From: an uncultured Erysipelotrichaceae bacterium
GTDB taxonomy: Bacteria; Bacillota_I; Bacilli_A; Erysipelotrichales; Coprobacillaceae
Assembly (NCBI GenBank): GCA_900538465.1
Contig: UPXV01000001.1
Location: 1 to 64,000, forward strand
DNA: 64,000 nt
Reading direction: 5' to 3'
Of this stretch, positions 50,545 through 58,135 are shown piece by piece. Position numbers and translations under genes: made by a program. A model generated the notes under the pieces. It searched no databases. It saw only the letters and a list, made by a program, of their open reading frames with translations, and was not told where the DNA came from. Positions within the stretch are counted from its first letter, which is position 1. Each line of letters opens with the position of its first letter.

Positions 50545-52317
50545 ATGACAAAACAAGAATTTCAACAACTTCATCAAAAAGCACAATTCAAATATCAAGA
50601 ATTAAATCATCAATCAAATATTATTGCATTGATTCGTTTTTTACTTGGACTGGGAATAATTGCTTTTTTATGTATTGGTTATTTTCAAAAGATGCCTTGG
50701 TTATATGGCTTATCTTTATTGTGTTTGATAGTATTTTGTATTTTGATACGTTATCATGACCAAATGAAAAAACAATGTCGCTATTATCAGTCATTAAGTG
50801 ATATTTATCAAAAACATCTTTTAAGAATTCAAGGACAATGGGATGCTTTTGAAAATGATGGCAGTGAATATTTGAATGACAAAGCTTATAAAGCTATTGA
50901 TTTGGATATTTTAGGACATCATTCACTGTTTCAATTTATAAATATAGCTTTTACCAAACGGGGACAAGTTCAATTATCCAAACGATTATCAAATGATTGT
51001 ATCGCTTGTGATGAAATTAAGAAAAGACAAGAAGCTATTTTAGATATGAGTGATCATCAAGAGTTTGTTTTCCAAATTGAAGCTTTAGGACATATGCTTC
51101 ATCCAAAACAAGAAAAAGCCATCGATCAATTTGTAGAAACTGAAAAGATTCATCAACAAAAGATAACTCCATTGATTTTTATTGTTTCGTTTTTAACAAT
51201 TGTTTCATTGATATGTTTATTGTTTTCTATTGGACAACCCTATGCTCAAGTTATTTTTGAAGTGGGATGTGTCTTTCAATTATGTTTTTCATTTCTTTAT
51301 ATCAAAAAGCATCAAGATTTATTTGAACCCGTTGCTTTATTGAATAAAGGATTACAAAATTATCTTGATATTTTTAAATTGATTTCAAAGACATCATTTC
51401 AAAGCTCTCAATTACAATTTTTACAAATGCAAATTTGTCATCAAGGAAGAGCAGTTGAAGGAATTGAAAAATTATCAGTTATTGCTCAAAGAATAGGATA
51501 TCGTCAAAATATTTTTGTAATTATTTTTTTGAATGCTTTAGGTCTTTATGATTTTTGGTTAAGAAATCAATATTTATCTTGGTTAGAAAACTATCAAAAA
51601 GATATTCCAATCTGGTTTGATGGTTTGGCTGAAATAGAAACCGTAATGAGTTTGAGTGTTTTAAAAATTGATGATTTTGATGTCACAATGCCAAAATTAA
51701 GTATAAAACAAAGCTTAAGTTTTTCTAATTTAAGACATCCATTAATTGCCCAAGAAAAAGTTGTTGGAAATGATTTTGTAATGAAACAATCCGTATGTGT
51801 AATTACGGGTTCGAATATGTCAGGCAAAACAACTTTTATGAGAACTATTGGATTGAATCTTGTTTTGGCTTATGCAGGTGGATATGTTTTTGCTAAAGAG
51901 ATGACATGTTCTCCAATGCATATTTTGACATCAATGCGTGTTAAGGATAATGTCGAAGAGGGAATATCTACATTCTATGGTGAACTATTAAGAATTAAAG
52001 ATATGATAGCTTTTTCTAAAAACAAACAACCAATGATTTGTTTTATTGATGAAATCTTTAAAGGAACCAATTCTTTAGATCGTATCGCAGGCGCCAAAGC
52101 AACAATTCAAAAGTTATCACTAGATTATGCAATGACATTTTTAACAACACATGACTTTGAATTGTGTCAAATTCAAGATATTCATTGTCAAAACTATCAT
52201 TTTGATGAATATTATGAAAATGAACATATTTATTTTGATTATCATATTAAAGAAGGACAATCTCAATCAACAAATGGTCAATTCTTATTAAGACAACTTG
52301 GTATATTAGAAGATTAA
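50545..52317 (+). CDS. Membrane-associated MutS-family ATPase
   Basis: A 590-residue protein. The N-terminal half has four membrane helices in two pairs (about 27-70 and 205-255). The C-terminal MutS-type ABC ATPase (about 390-585) has Walker A G-S-N-M-S-G-K-T-T-F-M, S-T-F-Y-G-E-L and Walker B F-I-D-E-I-F-K-G-T-N. It lacks the MutS mismatch-recognition domains, so it is not a mismatch repair protein despite common annotation. AAAGGAGAAA precedes the ATG at 50545; the frame itself opens at 50500. Role unknown. Confidence 0.85.
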   Translation: MTKQEFQQLHQKAQFKYQELNHQSNIIALIRFLLGLGIIAFLCIGYFQKMPWLYGLSLLCLIVFCILIRYHDQMKKQCRYYQSLSDIYQKHLLRIQGQWDAFENDGSEYLNDKAYKAIDLDILGHHSLFQFINIAFTKRGQVQLSKRLSNDCIACDEIKKRQEAILDMSDHQEFVFQIEALGHMLHPKQEKAIDQFVETEKIHQQKITPLIFIVSFLTIVSLICLLFSIGQPYAQVIFEVGCVFQLCFSFLYIKKHQDLFEPVALLNKGLQNYLDIFKLISKTSFQSSQLQFLQMQICHQGRAVEGIEKLSVIAQRIGYRQNIFVIIFLNALGLYDFWLRNQYLSWLENYQKDIPIWFDGLAEIETVMSLSVLKIDDFDVTMPKLSIKQSLSFSNLRHPLIAQEKVVGNDFVMKQSVCVITGSNMSGKTTFMRTIGLNLVLAYAGGYVFAKEMTCSPMHILTSMRVKDNVEEGISTFYGELLRIKDMIAFSKNKQPMICFIDEIFKGTNSLDRIAGAKATIQKLSLDYAMTFLTTHDFELCQIQDIHCQNYHFDEYYENEHIYFDYHIKEGQSQSTNGQFLLRQLGILED

Positions 52318-52323
52318 AATGGG

Positions 52324-52983
52324 GTGATGGGTATGAAAGAAAAAACAATGCGTGATATGATGCGTTTAACATTTGGAGAAGAAGTTGGCAATGCGATTAG
52401 TCATGGTGTTATGGCTTTGGCTTGCTTGTTTGTATTACCTTGGGCAGCTGTCTATTCTTATGTCAAGGGTGGAGCTGTTCGCTCGGTAGGTGTTTCTGTT
52501 TTTATCATTTGTATCTTTTTAATGTTTTTGATTTCAACTATCTATCATAGTATGGATTATGAAACAGAACAGAAATATGTATTTCGTAAACTGGATCATA
52601 TCTGCATTTATTTTGCAATTGCAGGAAGTTATACACCAATTGCGTTATGTGTTGTTAAAGGATGGTTAGGGATTTTGATTTTGGTTTTAGAGTGGGGTGC
52701 TGTCATTGCTGGTATTCTTTTGAAATCTATTTCTAAAAAATCATATCCAATTTTATCAACTACAATTTATTTGGTTATGGGATGGACAGCACTTTTCTTT
52801 ATTCCATCTTTAATTCATCATACATCATGGCTTTTTTTAACATTGATTGTTTTAGGTGGTGTTATGTATTCAGCAGGTGTTTTCTTCTATTCTAAACATA
52901 AAAGATATTTTCATTTTGTTTGGCATTTGTTTATTAATATTGCTTGTCTTATGCATTTTGTAGCAATTGTCTTTTTAATGTAA
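52324..52983 (+). CDS. Hemolysin III family (PAQR-like) membrane protein
   Basis: A seven-helix protein of 216-219 residues. Family motifs: G-N-A-I-S-H-G near the N-terminus, S-T-I-Y-H-S-M (about 72) and the metal H-x-x-x-H in F-H-F-V-W-H-L-F-I-N (about 195-204). L-D-H-I-C-I-Y lies between. In-frame starts at 52324 (GTG), 52327 and 52333 are close together. A paralogue follows 0.7 kb on. The family is linked to membrane homeostasis. Confidence 0.87.
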   Translation: MMGMKEKTMRDMMRLTFGEEVGNAISHGVMALACLFVLPWAAVYSYVKGGAVRSVGVSVFIICIFLMFLISTIYHSMDYETEQKYVFRKLDHICIYFAIAGSYTPIALCVVKGWLGILILVLEWGAVIAGILLKSISKKSYPILSTTIYLVMGWTALFFIPSLIHHTSWLFLTLIVLGGVMYSAGVFFYSKHKRYFHFVWHLFINIACLMHFVAIVFLM

Positions 52984-53012
52984 AAAGCAATCCTCTTGTT
53001 GGGATTGCTTTA
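52982..53012. terminator. Bidirectional terminator
   Basis: AAAGCAATCC / GGGATTGCTTT around TCTTGTT, between convergent genes. Confidence 0.85.
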
Positions 53013-53558
53013 ATCTTCATCTGGATAGAAAGTATCTAACATCTTTTCAGCAATCATTTTGTATTGATTGCTTAATGAACAAATTAATAAAAGTAAAATA
53101 TTTAATTGATCTGGATTTTCTAGGTCAATTTTTTTACTATCAACAAATTGTTCTAATGATGTTGTAACAAGTTGAGCTAATTCTTTTTGAGTAGAAAGGA
53201 ATTCATTATAAAGAGGCTCAATTTTTTCTGTTTGTTCATGATAGGGTTGTAATACTTTTTTGATTTCTTGAATAGAGATTGTATTTTTTAAAGAATAAAT
53301 CAATAACATTTGTAAGATATGATCTTTAGAATATTTTTTCCCTTTAATAGGTTTTAATAAACCTTCTTTAGAATAATTGTTGATCATTGTTTTGGTTAAC
53401 AGTTTATCATCTTCATGACGTTTATTATCTGCCAAATTGACATCAAAAAGAGTCATGATTTGATCCATATATAAATCTAATGCTGGAATATCTTTAGATT
53501 GAAGATGACTTGTATTTTCAACATCAGTCAATATTTTTTGAAATGTGTCATTGTTCAT
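53010..53558 (-). CDS. DUF1836 family putative transcriptional regulator
   Basis: A 182-residue helical protein. The N-terminal region T-K-T-M-I-N-N-Y-S-K-E-G-L-L-K-P then K-K-Y-S-K-D-H-I is a MerR-like winged helix, and the rest is a helical effector or oligomerisation part. This is the DUF1836 pattern. It is divergent from the second hemolysin III gene, whose leader holds a perfect inverted repeat that could be its operator. Confidence 0.82.
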   Translation of the reverse strand: MNNDTFQKILTDVENTSHLQSKDIPALDLYMDQIMTLFDVNLADNKRHEDDKLLTKTMINNYSKEGLLKPIKGKKYSKDHILQMLLIYSLKNTISIQEIKKVLQPYHEQTEKIEPLYNEFLSTQKELAQLVTTSLEQFVDSKKIDLENPDQLNILLLLICSLSNQYKMIAEKMLDTFYPDED

Positions 53559-53613
53559 AATTTTTCACCTCATTACTATCATACATGATTTTATATAAAA
53601 TAACAACATCTAG

Positions 53614-53641
53614 TTGACAAATACGATAAATGTAATATAAT
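53614..53641 (+). promoter_or_regulatory. Promoter of the second hemolysin III gene
   Basis: TTGACA (53614-53619), 16 bases, TATAAT (53636-53641). Confidence 0.75.
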
Positions 53642-53649
53642 AAATATGT

Positions 53650-53672
53650 AATGTAGTTATGATAACTACATT
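53650..53672. promoter_or_regulatory. Operator-like perfect inverted repeat
   Basis: AATGTAGTTAT (53650-53660) and its exact complement (53662-53672) flank one G, between the promoter and the AGAGGAG site. There is no T run, so a protein-binding site or a translation-blocking hairpin is more likely than a terminator. Confidence 0.65.
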
Positions 53673-53688
53673 AAGAGGAGATGATGTT

Positions 53689-54339
53689 ATGAATAAATTA
53701 TTTAAAAAAGCGATGGATCCGATTAGTAGTGAAACACATTTTATAGGTGCTTGTTTATCTTTTGTTGGTTTATTAATTATTCTATGGATTGGGATAACTG
53801 ACAAGGTGACACCTTTAATGTTGGGTTCGGCTATTGTCTTTGCGATTTCATTAATTGCTTTATATAGTGCAAGTGCCATTTATCATTTCTTTAAGGGAAG
53901 TGATAAAATCAAAACAATTTTAAGAAAACTTGATCATTCTATGATTTATGTTTTGATTGTTGGAACATATACACCTGTTGTTATGGCATGTATGCCTTCA
54001 CCTCATTCTTATTATTTTTTAGGAATTTTATGGACGATTGCGATTGTTGGAATTATTGTGAAGGTGTGCTGGTTAAATGCACCACGTGCAATTGCAACGG
54101 CTATTTATTTGATTTTAGGTTGGTCAATTGTTTTTGATTTTCAATCTTTTATGGGAATTGATGGGGTATGTTTATCAATGATTGCGGCTGGAGGTATTGC
54201 TTATTCAATAGGCGCATTTATTTATATTTTTAAAAAACCAAATATAACAGATGATTTTGGTTTTCATGAATTATTTCATATTTTTGTGATGTTAGGGTCT
54301 TTGTTGCATTATCTTGCAATTGTCTTGTTTTTACTATAA
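53689..54339 (+). CDS. Hemolysin III family (PAQR-like) membrane protein
   Basis: A 216-residue seven-helix paralogue of the protein at 52.3 kb. It keeps S-S-E-T-H-F-I-G-A, S-A-I-Y-H-F-F, L-D-H-S-M-I-Y and the metal site F-H-E-L-F-H-I-F (about 192-199). The frame opens at 53659 inside the inverted repeat, but AGAGGAG supports the ATG at 53689. It has its own promoter and terminator. Confidence 0.87.
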   Translation: MNKLFKKAMDPISSETHFIGACLSFVGLLIILWIGITDKVTPLMLGSAIVFAISLIALYSASAIYHFFKGSDKIKTILRKLDHSMIYVLIVGTYTPVVMACMPSPHSYYFLGILWTIAIVGIIVKVCWLNAPRAIATAIYLILGWSIVFDFQSFMGIDGVCLSMIAAGGIAYSIGAFIYIFKKPNITDDFGFHELFHIFVMLGSLLHYLAIVLFLL

Positions 54340-54362
54340 AAGCACTTCTGTGCTTTTTTTCT
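54338..54362 (+). terminator. Rho-independent terminator
   Basis: AAAGCAC / GTGCTTT around TTCT, then T run. Confidence 0.85.
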
Positions 54363-54409
54363 TTGCTTTATGTTGATTTTTTGCTTATAATAGGTAATGG
54401 TGATAAAAG

Positions 54410-54931
54410 GTGAAAAAATTAAATTTAAGTTATAAAGTAATTATGCTTTATGTTGTGACATTTCTTATAGTTGTTGGAGGAGATCAATTGACAAAGATGA
54501 TTGTTGATCATAATCTTCAATTAGGTGGTGCTTATTCCATTATTGAAAATTTCTTTTATTTTACATATTTTCATAATACTGGTGCTGCTTGGGGGATTTT
54601 TCAAGGTCATTTGAATTTGTTCTATGTTGTTGCTGTGATTGCAGCTGTAGGAATTGTTTATTATTTTGTTCAATCTGAAGCATATCAAAAATTAACGCGT
54701 TTTGGTTTGGTTTTGGTATTTTGTGGTATGATTGGGAATCTTATTGATCGTATTGTTTTTGGATATGTTCGAGATTTTATTGGATTTATTATTTTTGGAT
54801 ATAATTTTCCAATCTTTAATGTTGCTGATATGGCCATTACAATTGGAATTGGGTTGGTTATTTTAGAAGTTGGAATAGAGGAGTATAAAGCATGGAAACT
54901 GTCGAAATCAGAATCAATCAAGAACAAGTAG
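54410..54931 (+). CDS. lspA: Lipoprotein signal peptidase (signal peptidase II)
   Basis: A 173-residue, four-helix aspartic peptidase that removes lipoprotein signal peptides. The catalytic aspartates are in G-N-L-I-D-R (about 108-113) and F-N-V-A-D-M-A (about 132-138). F-H-N-T-G-A-A-W-G-I-F is the family signature near residue 48. It starts with GTG behind AAAAGG. The last 40 bases overlap rluD. Predicted targets here include the trpX lipoprotein. Confidence 0.93.
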   Translation: MKKLNLSYKVIMLYVVTFLIVVGGDQLTKMIVDHNLQLGGAYSIIENFFYFTYFHNTGAAWGIFQGHLNLFYVVAVIAAVGIVYYFVQSEAYQKLTRFGLVLVFCGMIGNLIDRIVFGYVRDFIGFIIFGYNFPIFNVADMAITIGIGLVILEVGIEEYKAWKLSKSESIKNK

Positions 54932-55809
54932 GGAAAAGACTAGATAAAATATTAGCTCTTTCTTTTCAAGACTGTTCTCGTACACTTATTCAACAATGGA
55001 TTCAAGATGGACATGTGTTGGTTAATGGAAAGAGTGTAAAAGCAAGTTATAAAACAGAAATGGATGATTGTATACATGTCACAATCCCTGAACCTGAAGC
55101 TACAGATATTTTACCAGAAGATATTCCTTTAGATATTGTTTATGAAGATCAAGATGTTATTGTGGTGAATAAACCAAGTGGAATGATTGTTCATCCTTCT
55201 GCTGGTATTTACACAGGAACATTGGTAAATGCATTGTTATATCATTGCCATGATTTATCAGGTATTAACGGAGTTATGCGTCCTGGTATTGTTCATCGTA
55301 TTGATAAAGAAACAAGTGGTTTGTTGATGGTGGCTAAAAATGATATGGCTCATCAAAGCTTAAGTGAACAATTACAAGAGCATACTGTAACAAGACGTTA
55401 TTTGGTTTTGGTCCATGGATTGATTCCTCATGAATTTGGTCGTATTGAAGCACCTATAGGTCGTGATCCTCATGATCGTCAAAAGATGACATGTACAGAT
55501 AAAAATGCCAAAGAAGCTATTACAAATTTTAAAGTTGTTGAAAGATTTAAAGATATGACTTTGGTGGAATGTCGATTGGAAACAGGAAGAACGCATCAAA
55601 TTCGTGTTCATATGCAATATATTGGTTATCCTGTATATGGTGATCCACAATATGGTTTAAGAAGAGATGATACGACGCATGGACAGTTCTTACATGCGAA
55701 AATTTTAGGTTTTATTCATCCAAGGACACATGAAGAAATGTATTTTGAAAGTGAATTGCCAGATTATTTTTCTGAAAAGTTAGATGAATTAAGAAGAGAA
55801 ATGGAATAA
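54892..55809 (+). CDS. rluD: 23S rRNA pseudouridine synthase, RluD family
   Basis: 305 residues. An S4 domain (about 13-60) is followed by the RluA/RluD catalytic domain with H-R-I-D-K-E-T-S-G-L-L (about 135-145, catalytic Asp), G-R-I-E-A-P-I-G-R-D and R-T-H-Q-I-R-V-H-M. AGAGGAG precedes the ATG within lspA. The lspA-rluD order is common in Firmicutes. Confidence 0.92.
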   Translation: METVEIRINQEQVGKRLDKILALSFQDCSRTLIQQWIQDGHVLVNGKSVKASYKTEMDDCIHVTIPEPEATDILPEDIPLDIVYEDQDVIVVNKPSGMIVHPSAGIYTGTLVNALLYHCHDLSGINGVMRPGIVHRIDKETSGLLMVAKNDMAHQSLSEQLQEHTVTRRYLVLVHGLIPHEFGRIEAPIGRDPHDRQKMTCTDKNAKEAITNFKVVERFKDMTLVECRLETGRTHQIRVHMQYIGYPVYGDPQYGLRRDDTTHGQFLHAKILGFIHPRTHEEMYFESELPDYFSEKLDELRREME

Positions 55810-55824
55810 GAGGAGGGCTGTTTT

Positions 55825-56289
55825 ATGTCAAGAGTTATTAGCTGGGATCAATATTTTATGGGAGTTGCTAAATTATCAGCATATCGTTCAAAAGATCCTA
55901 ATACGCAAGTAGGAGCTTGTATTGTGACACCAGAACATAAGATTGTTGGTGTTGGATATAATGGTTTGCCTTGGGGATGTGAAGATGATGAATTCCCATG
56001 GGGAAATCGAGAAGGAGATATGTATGATACCAAATATCCTTATGTTGTTCATGCGGAGTTAAATGCGATATTAAACAGTATTCAAAATCTTCATGGATGT
56101 CGCATCTATGTCTCTTTATTTCCTTGTCATGAATGTGTAAAAGCAATCATTCAAAGTGGTATCAAGGAAATCATTTATGAAGATGATAAATATAGCAATA
56201 CACCAAGTGATAAAGCAGCAAAACGTATGTTAGATGCTGCTGGCGTTCAATATACAAAAATGGAACCATTTGAAATTGATATTCAATAG
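55825..56289 (+). CDS. dCMP deaminase (ComEB-like)
   Basis: A 154-residue zinc deaminase with zinc site H-A-E-L-N-A (His and catalytic Glu, about 74-77) and P-C-H-E-C (about 100-104). N-T-Q-V-G-A-C-I-V near residue 27 is typical of deoxycytidylate deaminases. It supplies dUMP for dTTP synthesis. It follows rluD by 15 bases behind AGAGGAGG and ends the lspA operon at a terminator. Confidence 0.9.
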   Translation: MSRVISWDQYFMGVAKLSAYRSKDPNTQVGACIVTPEHKIVGVGYNGLPWGCEDDEFPWGNREGDMYDTKYPYVVHAELNAILNSIQNLHGCRIYVSLFPCHECVKAIIQSGIKEIIYEDDKYSNTPSDKAAKRMLDAAGVQYTKMEPFEIDIQ

Positions 56290-56314
56290 GATGCTTTGCA
56301 TCCTATTTTTTTGG
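56287..56314 (+). terminator. Rho-independent terminator
   Basis: AGGATGC / GCATCCT around TTT, then seven T. Confidence 0.85.
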
Positions 56315-56343
56315 GCATAATAAAAAAGAATGGAGACCATTCT

Positions 56344-57255
56344 TTATTGATTTTCTAATAAAGCTTTTACTCTTTTGGTATTGGTAAAGTTTAACTTTGC
56401 CACCTTTGTTAACATCTTTTCACCATATTTCATGGCAATATGTGCTGCAACAGTATCGACAGAGGCACTTGTTCCTCGACAAAGATTCATCTTTAAACTC
56501 TTTGTCATATTGGCATAATACTGTAAATAAGCATAACGAGAAAGAATTTCAGCAGCAAGTACAGCCATATATTTTTCTTCTGCATTTGATTCAAACATTA
56601 AATCTTTCACAACTATAACTTCATTTTTCAGATAGTTAAAATAAGTTTTTGGAGAAACAAATTGATTGATCACTTTTACCTTTACATTCTGCTTCACTTT
56701 TTGCATGACATTGACAGTTGCTTGATTGTATAGTTTGGCTTTAATATTGGCTTGATTTGTTCCTTCTTGAATCATTTTGTTATAATGTGAGTTATCTAAA
56801 ATTAATAAACTATAAACCAATCTATCTTTGATTAATTTAGCATAATTCACAATATCTTGATTTGATAAAGTTGATAAGCTATCAATATTGAAATCTTTTA
56901 ACAATTGAACATCATCTTCTGAAACATAACATGAAACCACACAAATAGGTCCAAGATAGTCTGCAGAACCAGTCTCAGCACATCCAATATGATGGTAAGA
57001 AAAAATATCATCAGTAATAGCAGTGATATTAGCAAGTTCTTTCGCTATTTTTTTAGACCAATGTTTTGCTTCCTGTATAGCATTTTGTCCAGTCAGTTCA
57101 ATTGTTCCATCTTTTTTTGCGATAATGTCGCAACCAATCGCATGCGCTTTAAATATAAGGTCTGTGTCATCAACTGGAACCATTTGGCTATCATAATATT
57201 TTTTCATTTTCTCCAACGTACTATCTTCAACTTTCAGTATAATTGGTTCCATGAT
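56344..57255 (-). CDS. RNase HIII homologue lacking two catalytic aspartates
   Basis: A 303-residue protein with the RNase HIII layout: an N-terminal TBP-like substrate-binding domain (about 1-85) and an RNase HII/HIII fold. The usual G-S-D-E-V-G-T-G-D-Y is G-C-A-E-T-G-S-A-D-Y, so the first catalytic Asp is Ala. The usual D-Q-F-A-S-P is N-Q-F-V-S-P, so the second Asp is Asn. The Glu and the late S-V-D Asp remain. With two of four acidic residues gone, ordinary RNase H activity is doubtful. The fold and K-V-A-K-L-N-F-x-N-T tail are otherwise intact and without stops. The start is M-E-P-I or two codons earlier. Confidence 0.8.
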   Translation of the reverse strand: MMEPIILKVEDSTLEKMKKYYDSQMVPVDDTDLIFKAHAIGCDIIAKKDGTIELTGQNAIQEAKHWSKKIAKELANITAITDDIFSYHHIGCAETGSADYLGPICVVSCYVSEDDVQLLKDFNIDSLSTLSNQDIVNYAKLIKDRLVYSLLILDNSHYNKMIQEGTNQANIKAKLYNQATVNVMQKVKQNVKVKVINQFVSPKTYFNYLKNEVIVVKDLMFESNAEEKYMAVLAAEILSRYAYLQYYANMTKSLKMNLCRGTSASVDTVAAHIAMKYGEKMLTKVAKLNFTNTKRVKALLENQ

Positions 57256-57349
57256 AATCACCTCTTTATTATTTTAACATAAATTTGTCAATTTTGACAG
57301 AATAATTTTCAAATGTTATAATATCTTGGTTCTGAAGGAGGATTTTATT

Positions 57350-58135
57350 TTGAATTTTCAAATGATTGATATTATTTTTGTCATATTTTTAATATTTATG
57401 GCAATTCTTGGATATGTAAAAGGCTTTGTCACAAGACTTTATGATTTAGTAGGTGGCATTTTTGTTTTGATATTATCTTATTTTTTAGCAAAGCCACTTA
57501 GTTCTTTAATTATGATTTATCAATATGATCAACAAGATGTTTTTGCTTCAATGATAGGACAAATGTTAAATCAAATTTTGATCTTTTTCATCCTTCTTGT
57601 GGTCTTAACAATTCTTAAAAAATTATTAGGTATTGCGATTAAACCAGCATTAAAAGGTTTAATGGATACTTTCTCATTGACTTCATTTGTTGATAAAATT
57701 TTGGGAACAGTTTTAAGTTTTATTGAAGGTATAATTATTGCTTATTTGGTCTTGGTTTTCATTGTTGTTCCTTTCACTAATATTGGGAGAGAAGATTTAG
57801 AAAAAACTGTACTTGCTAAGGAAGTTATTCATCTTGTCCCAAGTGTGAGTGAACAAGTTCTTGAACTAACAGAAGTGATACATAGTGATAATCAAAACAA
57901 TTATTCTCGTCAAGCACTTATGCAACTTATGCTAACTGCAAAAGATATGAATTTGCTTGATGATGAACAAGTAATCACCTTATTTCAAGAAAACATTGAA
58001 AATGAATTAAAACAAAAAGAGATAACTTTATCTTCTTCTCAAAAACAACAAATTGAGGTTCTTTTAAAGAAAGCTGGTTATCAAAATAAACAGCTTGAAT
58101 CAATATTATCAAAAATAAATGTGAGTGATGAATAA
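57350..58135 (+). CDS. CvpA family membrane protein
   Basis: About 260 residues. Four membrane helices in the first 160 residues carry the CvpA pattern M-I-D-I-I-F-V-I-F-L ... G-Y-V-K-G-F-V-T-R-L-Y-D-L. A cytoplasmic helical tail follows. GGAGG at 57338-57342 suits the TTG at 57350; the ATG at 57362 is the alternative. It overlaps the mutS2 ATG by one base. The cvpA-mutS2 pair is common in Firmicutes; the function is not settled. Confidence 0.85.
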   Translation: MNFQMIDIIFVIFLIFMAILGYVKGFVTRLYDLVGGIFVLILSYFLAKPLSSLIMIYQYDQQDVFASMIGQMLNQILIFFILLVVLTILKKLLGIAIKPALKGLMDTFSLTSFVDKILGTVLSFIEGIIIAYLVLVFIVVPFTNIGREDLEKTVLAKEVIHLVPSVSEQVLELTEVIHSDNQNNYSRQALMQLMLTAKDMNLLDDEQVITLFQENIENELKQKEITLSSSQKQQIEVLLKKAGYQNKQLESILSKINVSDE

